Assembly: GCA_049515555.1 (NCBI GenBank)
Contig: JBEKTY010000083.1
Coordinates: forward strand, 1-34,537
Reading direction: 5' to 3'
Source: JBEKTY01 sp049515555
GTDB lineage: Bacteria > Planctomycetota > Planctomycetia > Pirellulales > Thermoguttaceae
DNA: 34,537 nucleotides
Shown: positions 8,513 through 15,899 of the stretch, piece after piece
Position numbering within the stretch: the first letter of the stretch is position 1
How the letters are laid out: every line of letters starts with the position of its first letter
The notes under the pieces: model-generated
What the model was told of the DNA's origin: nothing
Database searches by the model: none
Seen by the model: the letters and a program-made list of their open reading frames with translations, nothing else
Translations under genes and position numbers: made by a program

Positions 8513-8700
8513 GCTGAAGGCGTGCAACCCCGTAGCCCAGGGTCGCGCAAGGGCGCACCCTGGGATACCAGGCGTTGACCGGCGGCACCCTGAAAGGGTG
8601 CGACAATTTGTGGCACCCTTACAGGGTGCGGACGATCTGTTGCTTGCGATCCCAGGGTGCGCTTGCGCGACCCTGGGCTGTGGGGTTGAACCGCTTCGCG
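8513..8700. repeat. Large composite palindrome, about 190 bp
   Basis: The stretch 8534-8566 (agcccagggtcgcgcaaggg and on) returns as its reverse complement at 8650-8680 with a 2-base indel. Inside these arms lies a second inverted repeat around the centre near 8605 (caccctgaaagggtg and cacccttacagggtg). The flanks (gcaacccc and ggggttg) also match. Thus most of the 190 bp folds on itself. It is non-coding and probably a dispersed element. Confidence 0.7.
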
Positions 8701-8856
8701 GTTGACTGCGAGACGGGTGCTGAAATCCGAATAGCTTGCTTGGAGAGGATATACAGGCGTGATTGGTGGTGTTCAACCAACGGCCCTGGCCTTCTCCCGG
8801 AGGGAGAGGGGACCGGCCAGCGGCGAGCGATCAGCGGTTACGGGCTGGCAGCCCAT

Positions 8857-8968
8857 GGCTCATAGCTCATGGCTCACAGCTCACAGCTCACAGCTCACAG
8901 CTCACAGCTCACAGCTCATGGCTCATGGCTCACAGCTCATGGCTCATAGCTCATGGCTCATAGCTCAC
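8857..8968. repeat. 7-bp tandem array, sixteen units
   Basis: Sixteen consecutive heptamers of agctcac, agctcat, ggctcac or ggctcat fill 112 bp without a break in phase. The last unit contains the stop codon of the minus-strand birA gene (8965-8967). Open frames across it translate to repeated SSQLTAH and are not genes. Confidence 0.92.
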
Positions 8969-9744
8969 AGCATCTCGCCCGAGTGCAGCAAGCATTCGCC
9001 TTCGGCTGTTTCCAGCCGTAGCGAGCCGTCCGGCGCGATCCCGGCGCAGCGGCCGGTGATCGCCCGGCCGCCCTGGGCCACGGTGAGCATCTTGCCCCGC
9101 TGCAAACAGAGGCTATCGGCGCGGGCGGCAATCTCCTCCGGGGTACGGGCCAAGCGGGCCAACTGCCGCTCCATGTGCTGCAGCGCGGACACCAGCATGA
9201 CCGTCAAGTCGTGGCGCCGGCCGGTCAAATCCAGCAGCGTCGCCAGCCGGGTGCGCAATTCCGGCGGGGCGTCGGCGGCGCTGGCATTGACGTTCAACCC
9301 GATGCCCACCACGTGCTGCCCGTCGGGCAGGACCTCGATCAGAATGCCCGACAGCTTCCGGTCGCCGGCCGCTACGGCCGGGTTGGCGACCATGACGTCG
9401 TTGGGCCAATGGATACCGATCTGGCGATCTGGAACTAGCGGGCCGACGGTTTCGACGACCGCCAGCGCGGCGGCCAGCGACACGAGCGAACCGCGGCCCG
9501 GGCGCAACTGCTCGGGACCGAAGAGCAGACTGAAGGCCAGGCAGCCGGGCCCGCACCACCAGCGTTTGGCCCCTCGCCCGCGCCCGGCCGTTTGGCGCCC
9601 GGCCAGGACCACTAGCGGCAGTTTTGCGCCGCCTTCGCGGCCGCGACGCAGCGCCCGATCGTTGGTCGAGCCCAGCGACGGGTGGTACTCCACCTCCGCC
9701 ACGAAAGTCTGAGAGATGATTGTCTGCGGGTCGAAATCCGGCAT
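8965..9744 (-). CDS. birA: Biotin--[acetyl-CoA-carboxylase] ligase (monofunctional BirA)
   Basis: The 259-residue protein joins biotin to the lysine of biotin carboxyl carrier protein via biotinyl-AMP. It has the catalytic loop GRGRGAKRWW (54-63; family GRGRxGRxW), IHWPNDVMV (111-119; family KWPND), a following Lys130 in KLSGILIE, and GIGLNVN (148-153). A small C-terminal SH3-like domain covers about 205-259. No N-terminal winged helix is present, so this is the monofunctional type that does not repress biotin genes. The ATG at 9744 opens the catalytic domain directly. Its stop codon lies inside the last unit of a heptamer array, so the array has either grown up to the gene end or supplied the stop. 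It is not in an operon with its neighbours. Confidence 0.93.
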   Translation of the reverse strand: MPDFDPQTIISQTFVAEVEYHPSLGSTNDRALRRGREGGAKLPLVVLAGRQTAGRGRGAKRWWCGPGCLAFSLLFGPEQLRPGRGSLVSLAAALAVVETVGPLVPDRQIGIHWPNDVMVANPAVAAGDRKLSGILIEVLPDGQHVVGIGLNVNASAADAPPELRTRLATLLDLTGRRHDLTVMLVSALQHMERQLARLARTPEEIAARADSLCLQRGKMLTVAQGGRAITGRCAGIAPDGSLRLETAEGECLLHSGEML

Positions 9745-9753
9745 CAGGCGAAG

Positions 9754-9781
9754 GGGCGAGGGGGGAGGGGCGAGGGGGGAG
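9754..9781. repeat. 7-bp tandem array, four units
   Basis: Four units alternate between gggcgag and gggggag just upstream of the birA start. The same unit returns in coding sequence at 19914-19948. Confidence 0.75.
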
Positions 9782-9898
9782 TGGCAGCGTTCTTGGGTCG
9801 GAGTCTGGCACTACTTCTGATGGGATACGTATCCTTAAATTTAGTGGCACGAGCGGCGGCGGGGCCGGCTAATCGGGCTTGACGCGGCTAACTATTAC

Positions 9899-10011
9899 GG
9901 TTATTAACTTGCCCGCTTGTCGGGCTTTTGGCTCCTGTGGTTATCGACTTGGCCGCTTGTCGGGCTCTTTTGGCTCCTGTGGTTATCGACTTGGCCGCTT
10001 GTCGGGCTTCC
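9899..10011. repeat. Three direct repeats of about 42 bp
   Basis: Units begin with ggttat at 9899, 9939 and 9981 and share cgcttgtcgggct. They lie in the 384-bp gap between birA and the first barrel-like gene. A second, unrelated 42-bp duplication follows at about 10050-10140 and covers the start of that gene. No other structure was seen in this gap. Confidence 0.8.
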
Positions 10012-10128
10012 GTCTGCCCAAATGCCGAAATCGGAAGCCATTGTACGCAAGAGGGATTCGCAGTGAAACCTGGCGGCGCGTTTTCGATGCACGATGGATT
10101 CGCGATTAAGCTTGGTGGGGTGTTTTCG

Positions 10129-11562
10129 ATGCACGGTGGACTCGCGGCTAAGCCTCGAGACGCGTATTGGTGGTTTATTTGCGGGCTGTTGGCCATCGGT
10201 GGGGCGCTGGTTTCGGCTCCCGCCTTGGGTCAGCGGATCCAATTTACTACGCCCGACACGACCGCGACGGCACCGTCGTCGGCAGCGGCCGGGGCGCCGG
10301 CGGTTACTGCTCCGGCGCCGGCCGCGGCCGCCCCAGCGGCGCCTTTCGGCTCGCCGGCTGCACCCAGCTATGGTTCGCCAGCCGTTAGCCCGCCGGCTTT
10401 CGGCGTACCGGCTGCACCCAGCTATGGTTCGCCGGCGTTGAGCGCGCCGACTACACCCGGCTTTGGTTCACCCGCCGTTAGCGCGCCGGCGCTGAGCGCG
10501 CCGGCTGCGGGCCCGTTCAGTCCAGGTCCGCCGACGCTGGGCTCGCCGGCGGTTGGCGCGGCGGCGGCGCCGCCGGCGGGCGCCGCGCAGTTTGGGCCGG
10601 CGCCAATGGCGACGCTCAACGGCTGCATTCAGCCTCCGCCGCCGACGTGGGACCCGTATGCCCCGCCCGGCGCCGCCCCCGGCCTGTTCGCCGAGCAGCC
10701 GTACTTTTCGGCCCCGGGGCAGTTCGTCATGCCGCCGGTGGTGGCCCAGGCGCAGCGATTCCTGCGCGACGTGGCCCTGGACTATCACTGGTTTCCGAGA
10801 AACGGAACCGGTGGGCTGGGGATCAACGACGCCGACTTGTCGGCCAGTTTTTCCTTTCCGCTGTTGTATAACGTGCAGACGCCGCTGGTCGTGACGCCGG
10901 GGTTCGCGTTTCACCTTTGGGACGGGCCGGCTTCCACTGGTCCGGTGTCGCAACAGGCCGACATGCCACCCGCTACGTACGACGCCTACCTCGACGCGGA
11001 GTGGGACCCCCAGATATCGCCCGTGTTCGGGGCGGAGCTCAACGCGCGGGTCGGCATCTACTCCGACTTCCGCCTGTGGGACAACGAAGCCTTCCGGTTT
11101 ACGGGCAAGGGAATGGCCGTGATGACCGTCTCGCCGGCCGTCAAGATCAAGGCCGGCATCTGGTATCTGGATCGCGTGCGGGTCAAGCTCCTGCCGGCCG
11201 GCGGAATTGTGTGGACCCCCAACGCCGACACGCGGTTCGACGTGCTGTTTCCCAATCCCAAATTCACCCAGCGGCTGACAACCGTGGGCACGACCGAATG
11301 GTGGTGGTACCTCTCGGGCGAATACGGCGGTGGGACGTGGGTCGTCTATCGTGAGAAAGGGGCGGACCCGGGCGTGGACGACCTGGTCAGTTACAACGAC
11401 ATCCGCCTGGCCCTGGGGATCGAATTCAAGCGTTGCAACACGCTCGGCGGGCTGTTCGAGGTCGGATACGCCTTTAATCGCGAGCTGGTCTACAGCCACC
11501 TGGACCCCTCGACGTTCCAGGCGGGCAACTCTGTATTTCTAAGGGCCGGGCTGACGTTCTGA
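10129..11562 (+). CDS. Secreted beta-barrel-like outer-membrane protein, paralogue 1
   Basis: From the ATG at 10129 the product is 477 residues. A signal peptide (YWWFICGLLAIGGALVSAPALGQ) is followed by about 130 residues of Ala/Pro/Gly/Ser low-complexity repeats (SYGSPA, GSPAVS) and then by a beta-rich domain of about 300 residues. That domain has alternating hydrophobic residues and ends in LRAGLTF; a final Phe in such a strand is the usual signal for outer-membrane insertion. Shared with the next gene are LLPAGGIVWTPNADTRF, WWYLSGEYGGGTWVV and a C-terminal strand pair, so the two are paralogues. Similar proteins are frequent in planctomycetes (possibly the BBP7 or a DUF family), with unknown function. 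GGGG eight bases before 10129 supports the start. The frame stays open upstream to a TTG at 9928, but that part is tandem repeats. Confidence 0.75.
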   Translation: MHGGLAAKPRDAYWWFICGLLAIGGALVSAPALGQRIQFTTPDTTATAPSSAAAGAPAVTAPAPAAAAPAAPFGSPAAPSYGSPAVSPPAFGVPAAPSYGSPALSAPTTPGFGSPAVSAPALSAPAAGPFSPGPPTLGSPAVGAAAAPPAGAAQFGPAPMATLNGCIQPPPPTWDPYAPPGAAPGLFAEQPYFSAPGQFVMPPVVAQAQRFLRDVALDYHWFPRNGTGGLGINDADLSASFSFPLLYNVQTPLVVTPGFAFHLWDGPASTGPVSQQADMPPATYDAYLDAEWDPQISPVFGAELNARVGIYSDFRLWDNEAFRFTGKGMAVMTVSPAVKIKAGIWYLDRVRVKLLPAGGIVWTPNADTRFDVLFPNPKFTQRLTTVGTTEWWWYLSGEYGGGTWVVYREKGADPGVDDLVSYNDIRLALGIEFKRCNTLGGLFEVGYAFNRELVYSHLDPSTFQAGNSVFLRAGLTF

Positions 11563-11601
11563 GTGACGAGTGGTTAGTGGCGAGATTTGTCTACAAATCT
11601 G

Positions 11602-11650
11602 ACAACTGACAACTGGGAACTAGCAACTGGCAACCGGCAACTGGCAACTG
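11602..11650. repeat. 7-bp tandem array, seven units, at the 5' end of a gene
   Basis: Seven units of acaactg or gcaactg type run from 11602 to 11650. The signal-peptide-like sequence of the next gene begins directly after the array, so the array appears to have replaced its start region. Confidence 0.88.
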
Positions 11651-11671
11651 CTTCTGGCCACGGCCGCGACG

Positions 11672-12760
11672 GTGTGCATGGTCGGCGTCGCCGCGCAGGC
11701 CCAGACTACGTGGCTACCGCCGGGCGGAGCGGGCGACGGGAGTGGTCAGTTGAGCGGCCAGCCAGCAGGGCCGGTGGGGCCGGCTTTCATCCCGTTTGCC
11801 GAGCCGGGCGGCGGGACCGGTCAGTTGAGCGGGCCGAAGGGGACAGTCCCATTTTCGTCGGACGAAAATTGGGACAGTCCCCAATCCGGAGTGCCGGCGG
11901 GGGCCAACCTCTTGCCGCTTACTGACCCCGTTGCGGCGGCGGCCGAAAACGATCCGGACCTGCCGCGCGACGCTCGGCCGGGCGTGTTCCAGAAGGTGCT
12001 GCTGGCCGACACCTGGCTGGCGCGGATCGGCAATCGCGGGTTCGGCATGGACGACGTCGAGCTCAGCACGGTGTGGGGTCTTCCCTGCCCGACGCGGGCC
12101 TGGCCCCTGGTGATTACGCCGGGGTTCAGTTTCCACGCCCTGGATGGTCCGTCGGGCCTCGATCTACCCTCCCGCTTATACGACATCTACAGCGAGTTTC
12201 GCTGGGCCCCGCGGTTCGGCGAGCGGCTGCGGGTGGATGTGTCGGTAACGCCCGGCTACTATAGCGATTTCCAGAACAACAGCCGCCAGGCCGTGCGCGT
12301 TACCGGTTACGGCATGGGCATCTGGAACTGGACGCCGACGCTGAAGCTCGTGCTGGGTGCGGCATACCTCGACCGGCCCGACACCAACGTGCTGCCGATC
12401 GCGGGCGTAAGCTGGAATCCCGACGAGGCCACCGAGCTGTGCCTGGTCTTCCCCAAGCCCAAGATCGCGCACCGCCTGTACTGGGACGGCGTCCACGGCA
12501 CGGACGTCGAATACTGGGTTTACCTGGCCGGCGAACTTGGCGGCGGCACCTGGGCCATCCGCGAGCCCAACGGCGCCGACGGGCTGCTGGGCTACAGCGA
12601 CTGGCGCTGCTGGCTGGGCATCGAGCGGAAGGCCATCGGCGGCCTCAGCGGGCGGGTGGAAATCGGCTACGTCTTCCAGCGCAAGATCCAGCCCGATACC
12701 GGTCTGCCCGACTTCTATCCCAACGACACCCTGGCACTCCGCGGCGGCCTGCGGTATTGA
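11672..12760 (+). CDS. Secreted beta-barrel-like outer-membrane protein, paralogue 2
   Basis: About 360 residues, paralogous to the upstream gene: VLPIAGVSWNPDEATEL, WVYLAGELGGGTWAI and a final LRGGLRY ending in an aromatic residue. The likely product is an outer-membrane barrel. The start is unclear. The frame before GTG 11672 and ATG 11678 reads LLLATAATVCMVGVAAQAQ, a good signal peptide, but no ATG lies between it and an in-frame stop at 11621-11623; only CTG codons are available, and heptamers fill that part. Beginning at 11672 would cut the signal in half. A palindromic element (11839-11882) is inserted in frame behind the signal and adds KGTVPFSSDENWDSPQ. The gene may therefore use a non-standard start, be phase-variable, or be damaged. 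It follows paralogue 1 by about 110 bp in the same direction. Confidence 0.7.
   Translation: MCMVGVAAQAQTTWLPPGGAGDGSGQLSGQPAGPVGPAFIPFAEPGGGTGQLSGPKGTVPFSSDENWDSPQSGVPAGANLLPLTDPVAAAAENDPDLPRDARPGVFQKVLLADTWLARIGNRGFGMDDVELSTVWGLPCPTRAWPLVITPGFSFHALDGPSGLDLPSRLYDIYSEFRWAPRFGERLRVDVSVTPGYYSDFQNNSRQAVRVTGYGMGIWNWTPTLKLVLGAAYLDRPDTNVLPIAGVSWNPDEATELCLVFPKPKIAHRLYWDGVHGTDVEYWVYLAGELGGGTWAIREPNGADGLLGYSDWRCWLGIERKAIGGLSGRVEIGYVFQRKIQPDTGLPDFYPNDTLALRGGLRY
11839..11882. repeat. GTVPF-type palindromic element, copy a (in coding sequence)
   Basis: Arms ggggacagtcccattttcg and its reverse complement form a 44-bp hairpin with a one-base bulge. It is in frame and encodes GTVPFSSDENWDSP. Further copies lie at 17899, 25250, 31602 and 32655, with a degenerate one at 17181. 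Confidence 0.92.
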
Positions 12761-12773
12761 CCGCCTCGGCGGG

Positions 12774-12801
12774 AATGACCAATGACCAAATCCCAATGAC
12801 T
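12774..12801. repeat. 7-bp tandem array, four units
   Basis: aatgacc, aatgacc, aaatccc and aatgact follow each other directly. The complementary heptamer (ggtcatt) forms the array at 14571-14605. Confidence 0.7.
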
Positions 12802-12859
12802 GAAGCATAGATCACCGCTGCCACATCGAGATGCCCGAACTCGACCTGAACGCCCCACG

Positions 12860-13837
12860 TCAAGACCTCGGCCGGCTTCGCGTGGAAGAAGTTCCCCGAG
12901 CAGTCGGTGGAAGGTAGGGTGTAGGCTGCGGCTTGTTGCAGAACCCCAGGTTGTCAACATGCCAGGATCCGGCATCTCCAGCTTCAAGCAGCATCTTGTA
13001 GACTGGGCGGCCTTGCATCCCGAAGTCGGAGATCGGAATGTTGATCGTCGTCCACTGGCCCTTGGTGAACGTGCCGTACTTGTTCAGAGACACTTTCTTC
13101 GTGACTACGACATCGTGTACGGTCTCGAATGTGATCGTGAAGTTCGGTTTGTCATAGCCAGGGCGGATTGCAACCGTCCAATACTTGTAGCCCAGCGCAA
13201 CCACGTCGATCGTCTTGCCCAGAACGGGCGCGAAGTTGCCGGGCGTGGGAAGAACGATCCCGACGCAGCCAGGTCCGCTCAACGCCGGCACGGACTCGTC
13301 GAACCAGTCGGTCTCGATGGCAACGCCGGGAACGGCCGGAGGCACAGTGCGGCCACCTGGCCACGAAAAGTCGCCTTCCCAATTGAAACTGCCCTCGTGG
13401 TAAATCCAGTACGGATCGGTCGCTGGCGGCGGAGTACCAGGCGCTGTGACCGTTCTTGATAGTGCCGAGAAGGGCCCGACGCCGTTCTTGTTCACGGCTC
13501 GCACTACGAAACTATGCGTTCCTGATCCGCCCTGGATCAGGATCGGGGTTCGCTTCAGTACGTGCGCCGAACCTGCCCAGGAACTTATCCAAGGTGTTTT
13601 CGGGTCGTAGGCGTAGTACCCAAGGATCGGTGATCCGCCATCGTTTGGTGGTGTGAAGCTCAGCTTAAATGCGCACGGCAGCGCAGTCACCACCAGCTCG
13701 GTCGGCGCGCCGGGAAGGTCGCCGCCGGGTGCCGGGGCCGACTGCGCCCACGTACCGTCGGCCTGAAGAACGATCAGGAAAACGACTGATACGAATTTCA
13801 GCCCGCCCGTGAACAATTCCAATGGTCGAAAAATCAT
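12860..13837 (-). CDS. Secreted fibronectin type III protein with a beta-sandwich domain
   Basis: The 325-residue product starts with a signal sequence (FVSVVFLIVLQADGTWAQ). One fibronectin type III domain covers about 40-130, with PGAPTELVVTALP, a Pro/Gly-rich loop and SFVVRAVNKNGVGPFS, which is the usual F/G strand region. The second part (about 140-305) resembles a carbohydrate-binding jelly-roll, with WTTINIPISDFG and SWHVDNLGF near its end. The protein probably binds a surface glycan or another protein. The ATG at 13837 is preferred because GGGGA lies eight bases before it and the signal peptide starts there; the frame also offers a start at 13903. The last 25 residues (TARGTSSTRSRPRS) look unlike a domain and may be read-through into non-coding sequence after loss of the original stop. 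No catalytic residues were recognised. Confidence 0.72.
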   Translation of the reverse strand: MIFRPLELFTGGLKFVSVVFLIVLQADGTWAQSAPAPGGDLPGAPTELVVTALPCAFKLSFTPPNDGGSPILGYYAYDPKTPWISSWAGSAHVLKRTPILIQGGSGTHSFVVRAVNKNGVGPFSALSRTVTAPGTPPPATDPYWIYHEGSFNWEGDFSWPGGRTVPPAVPGVAIETDWFDESVPALSGPGCVGIVLPTPGNFAPVLGKTIDVVALGYKYWTVAIRPGYDKPNFTITFETVHDVVVTKKVSLNKYGTFTKGQWTTINIPISDFGMQGRPVYKMLLEAGDAGSWHVDNLGFCNKPQPTPYLPPTARGTSSTRSRPRS

Positions 13838-14182
13838 GTATGTAGTCCCCGTAACCGAGAAGTTGTCCCAAAAGAGTGGATGGATAACATCACGAATGTG
13901 CACCCTAGCCTATTTGGCGGCGTGGAAAATGGCAAGTGGTCTGAGGATTTCCGGAAAACCAATTGATGCAAGAGAGTGTGACCTCCAGGGGTCATCGACA
14001 CGTTCGAGGCCACCTTCTGAACCTCAGCGACACGCGTGGGCGCGGACACGGTGCGCGCCTACCACAGGACCTGCCGCCAATCGGGTTATTGTCCAACCAC
14101 CGTTTTGCTGGCCGATGCTCATCTTGTTGCATCACCGGCGGGCAATTTCTGTCAAGAAGCTCACAAAGAAAGCTGGCGGGGG

Positions 14183-14230
14183 TGTGCAGGAAGGGCAGGA
14201 TGGCCATGGCCGCCCTGCCCTTCCTGCACA
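14183..14230. repeat. Perfect 17-base-arm hairpin next to the intron end
   Basis: Arms tgtgcaggaagggcagg (14183-14199) and its reverse complement (14214-14230) frame a short palindromic centre (ggccatggcc). The right arm ends exactly where the putative group II intron 3' end begins. The rest of the gap between 13838 and 14182 shows nothing I can name. Confidence 0.8.
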
Positions 14231-14339
14231 GTCGCGGTAGGGACCGCCCTTGCGGGCGGCCCCCCGCACAGATCCGTACGTGAAGCACTACCTCATACGG
14301 CTCTTACCTCGGGTAATGACGATCAGCAACGCGGCGAGA
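14231..14339 (-). ncRNA. 5'-truncated group II intron remnant (domains V and VI)
   Basis: Read on the minus strand, GAGCCGTATGAGG, a short loop and CTTCACGTACGGATC form a domain V-like hairpin; the family pattern is GAGCCGTATG paired with CACGTACGGTTC. A second hairpin follows (CCGCCCGCAAGGGCGG) and then CCCTACCGCGAC, with an unpaired A eight bases from the end and a terminal AC. This fits domain VI with its branch-point A. The 110-bp block 14230-14339 is identical to 34417-34526, and the match stops within one base of the predicted 3' end. Its loop is TAGTG in place of GAAA and one pair is G-A, so it may be degenerate. Only the 3' end is present here, as expected from incomplete reverse transcription. 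An unrelated insertion-sequence end is the alternative. Confidence 0.55.
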
Positions 14340-14347
14340 TTGGATAA

Positions 14348-14551
14348 AGGGGTCGGGAGTCTTTGATCTTCGCCTCCGGCGGCACGATGAGCGGTACCAC
14401 CACGGAAAGCGGCAACAGCACCTTCTCCTATCAGGATTCCGTGGATTCCAGCCTGGACGGCGCCGGCGACTGGGGGGTCACCTCCGCCACCGGCAGCACC
14501 TCCGGCGCGGATAACGACTACTCCTCTTATTCCGGCGGCGCGACGTATTAA
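14348..14551 (+). pseudogene. C-terminal remnant of a Ser/Thr/Gly-rich protein
   Basis: From about 14366 the frame shows the strong third-position GC of real genes and reads SGTTTESGNSTFSYQDSVDS, ending in SSYSGGATY and a stop. The first in-frame stop upstream is at 14345-14347, and the intron-like sequence ends at 14339. So only about 60 C-terminal residues survive and the frame was cut at or near the intron junction. The composition suggests a surface adhesin or large repetitive secreted protein. A genuine small gene starting with the TTG at 14363 is possible but has no clear ribosome site. Confidence 0.45.
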
Positions 14552-14570
14552 ATCCCAATGACTAGAGCCG

Positions 14571-14605
14571 TATTAGTCATTGGTCATTGGTCATTGGGAA
14601 TTGGG
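14571..14605. repeat. 7-bp tandem array, five units
   Basis: tattagt, cattggt, cattggt, cattggg and aattggg follow directly. The unit is the reverse complement of the array at 12774-12801. It ends six bases from the stop codon of the GTPase gene. Confidence 0.75.
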
Positions 14606-14610
14606 GCCTT

Positions 14611-15606
14611 TTACATGTGCAGCTCGACCACGTCCTGGTCGTGCAGCACGTAATCACCCTTGACGACGGTGCCGTCGTGGACGGCCTCGCCCCAGACGCG
14701 GGCGAACTTCAGCCCCTTGACATAATCCTTGTGTACTTGGCCGGCCAGCTCGACGAGGCTGCTGCCGCGGCGCATTGTGAACGGACGGTCGCGATCGGCC
14801 TCTTTGGCCGAGGGCAGCTTGCTATAGACGCGGATCACGTCCAAGGACTGGAAGATCGCCGCCCGCAGAGCCTCCAGCCCCTGCCCCTTGTCGGCCGAAA
14901 TGACGTACTCGGGCAGGTCCAGCGGGCAGAACTCGTGCAGCAGATCGAGACGGCCGGAGGCCTCGGGCAGGTCGATCTTGTTGGGCACCAGGAAGGACCG
15001 CGTGTACGACAGGCCCATGTCCTGCTCGTCGAGATATGAGCGGGCCGCCAGGCGGGTCTTCGTCGTGCCCAGCCGCTCGAGCACCGCCTGGCACTGCTCG
15101 ACACAGTCGTCGCTGCCCAGATCGACCATCAGCAGGGCCAGGTCGGCGGCGCGGATCAGGCCGTGCAGGTACGAGTCCAGGAAGTCCTTCGTGATCGGCG
15201 GCGTATCGATCAGTTGCACCGTGACGTCTTGCCAGGGCATCATGGCGGGGGCGGGCTGGTGGGTGGTGAAGGGATAGGGGGCCACCTCGGGCGTGGCCCG
15301 CGTCAGGCTGCGGATCAACTGGCTCTTTCCGGCGTTGGGGCCGCCCAGCAAGACGGCGGTTCCGGCGCCTTGGCGGGGAATGCGGAGGCCCCGCGCACCC
15401 CGCCGGCCGCTGCTCTTCTCCGCGGCCATCTCCCGCTTCAGCCGCGCGATCTTCGACTTCAGGTCCGCCTGGAGGTGATCCGTCCCCTTGTGCTTGGGGA
15501 TCTCCTTGAGCATCACCTGCAGACAGGCCAACTCCTCTTCGGGCGACGTCGCCCGACGATACTCCTCTTCGGCCTTGAGATATTGTTGCGTGAGATTGGC
15601 AGGCAT
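14611..15606 (-). CDS. DRG/Obg-like GTPase with C-terminal TGS domain
   Basis: The 331-residue product has an N-terminal helical region (1-75) and a GTPase domain with G1 GGPNAGKS (88-95), G2 within FTTHQP, G3 DTPP (134-137; the family usually has DTPG) and G4 NKID (209-212). A TGS domain fills the last 70 residues (GSSLVELAGQVHKDYVKGL). This order is that of the DRG family, close to Obg, which bind ribosomes or RNA. Its cellular job is not known from the sequence. GTPases of this type are widespread in planctomycetes. The ATG at 15606 is chosen over a TTG 12 codons upstream in the same frame; neither has a strong ribosome site. It is followed by the heptamer array on one side and two palindromic elements on the other. 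Confidence 0.87.
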   Translation of the reverse strand: MPANLTQQYLKAEEEYRRATSPEEELACLQVMLKEIPKHKGTDHLQADLKSKIARLKREMAAEKSSGRRGARGLRIPRQGAGTAVLLGGPNAGKSQLIRSLTRATPEVAPYPFTTHQPAPAMMPWQDVTVQLIDTPPITKDFLDSYLHGLIRAADLALLMVDLGSDDCVEQCQAVLERLGTTKTRLAARSYLDEQDMGLSYTRSFLVPNKIDLPEASGRLDLLHEFCPLDLPEYVISADKGQGLEALRAAIFQSLDVIRVYSKLPSAKEADRDRPFTMRRGSSLVELAGQVHKDYVKGLKFARVWGEAVHDGTVVKGDYVLHDQDVVELHM

Positions 15607-15657
15607 GGCTGTTGCGCGCCGTAAAAGAATCAGTGTACGCAACCGGCGCGGCTTCGA

Positions 15658-15777
<120 letters not shown>

Positions 15778-15781
<4 letters not shown>

Positions 15782-15899
15782 TGCTTCAGCAACCTTCGAT
15801 TGACGGGCGCCACGGTTGGCTTGTCCAACCGTGTTTCGGCACTGCTGGACAAGCCAGCAGCGGCGCCCGACCCGTCAATCATGGTTGACGGGGCACTAG
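15778..15899. repeat. Second nested palindromic element sharing the CTAG end
   Basis: Outer arms ctagtgc (15778-15784) and gcactag (15893-15899), with an inner pair attgacgggcgcca and the matching cgcccgacccgtcaat. The core hairpins are almost those of the previous element. The terminal CTAG overlaps that of the previous copy, and the stop codon of the next gene (TAG, 15896-15898 on the minus strand) lies inside it. Confidence 0.82.

Noticed and set aside
8857..8968. CRISPR array considered for the tandem repeats
   Set aside because: Units are 7 bp (or 24-42 bp elsewhere) with no unique spacers between repeats, and no cas genes are present.
8759..9712. Open frame on the plus strand with SSQLTAH repeats
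   Set aside because: It is the translation of the 7-bp array plus the antisense of birA.
13809..14240. Open frame on the plus strand opposite the FN3 gene start
   Set aside because: It crosses a signal peptide shadow, a hairpin and the intron end, with no coding character.
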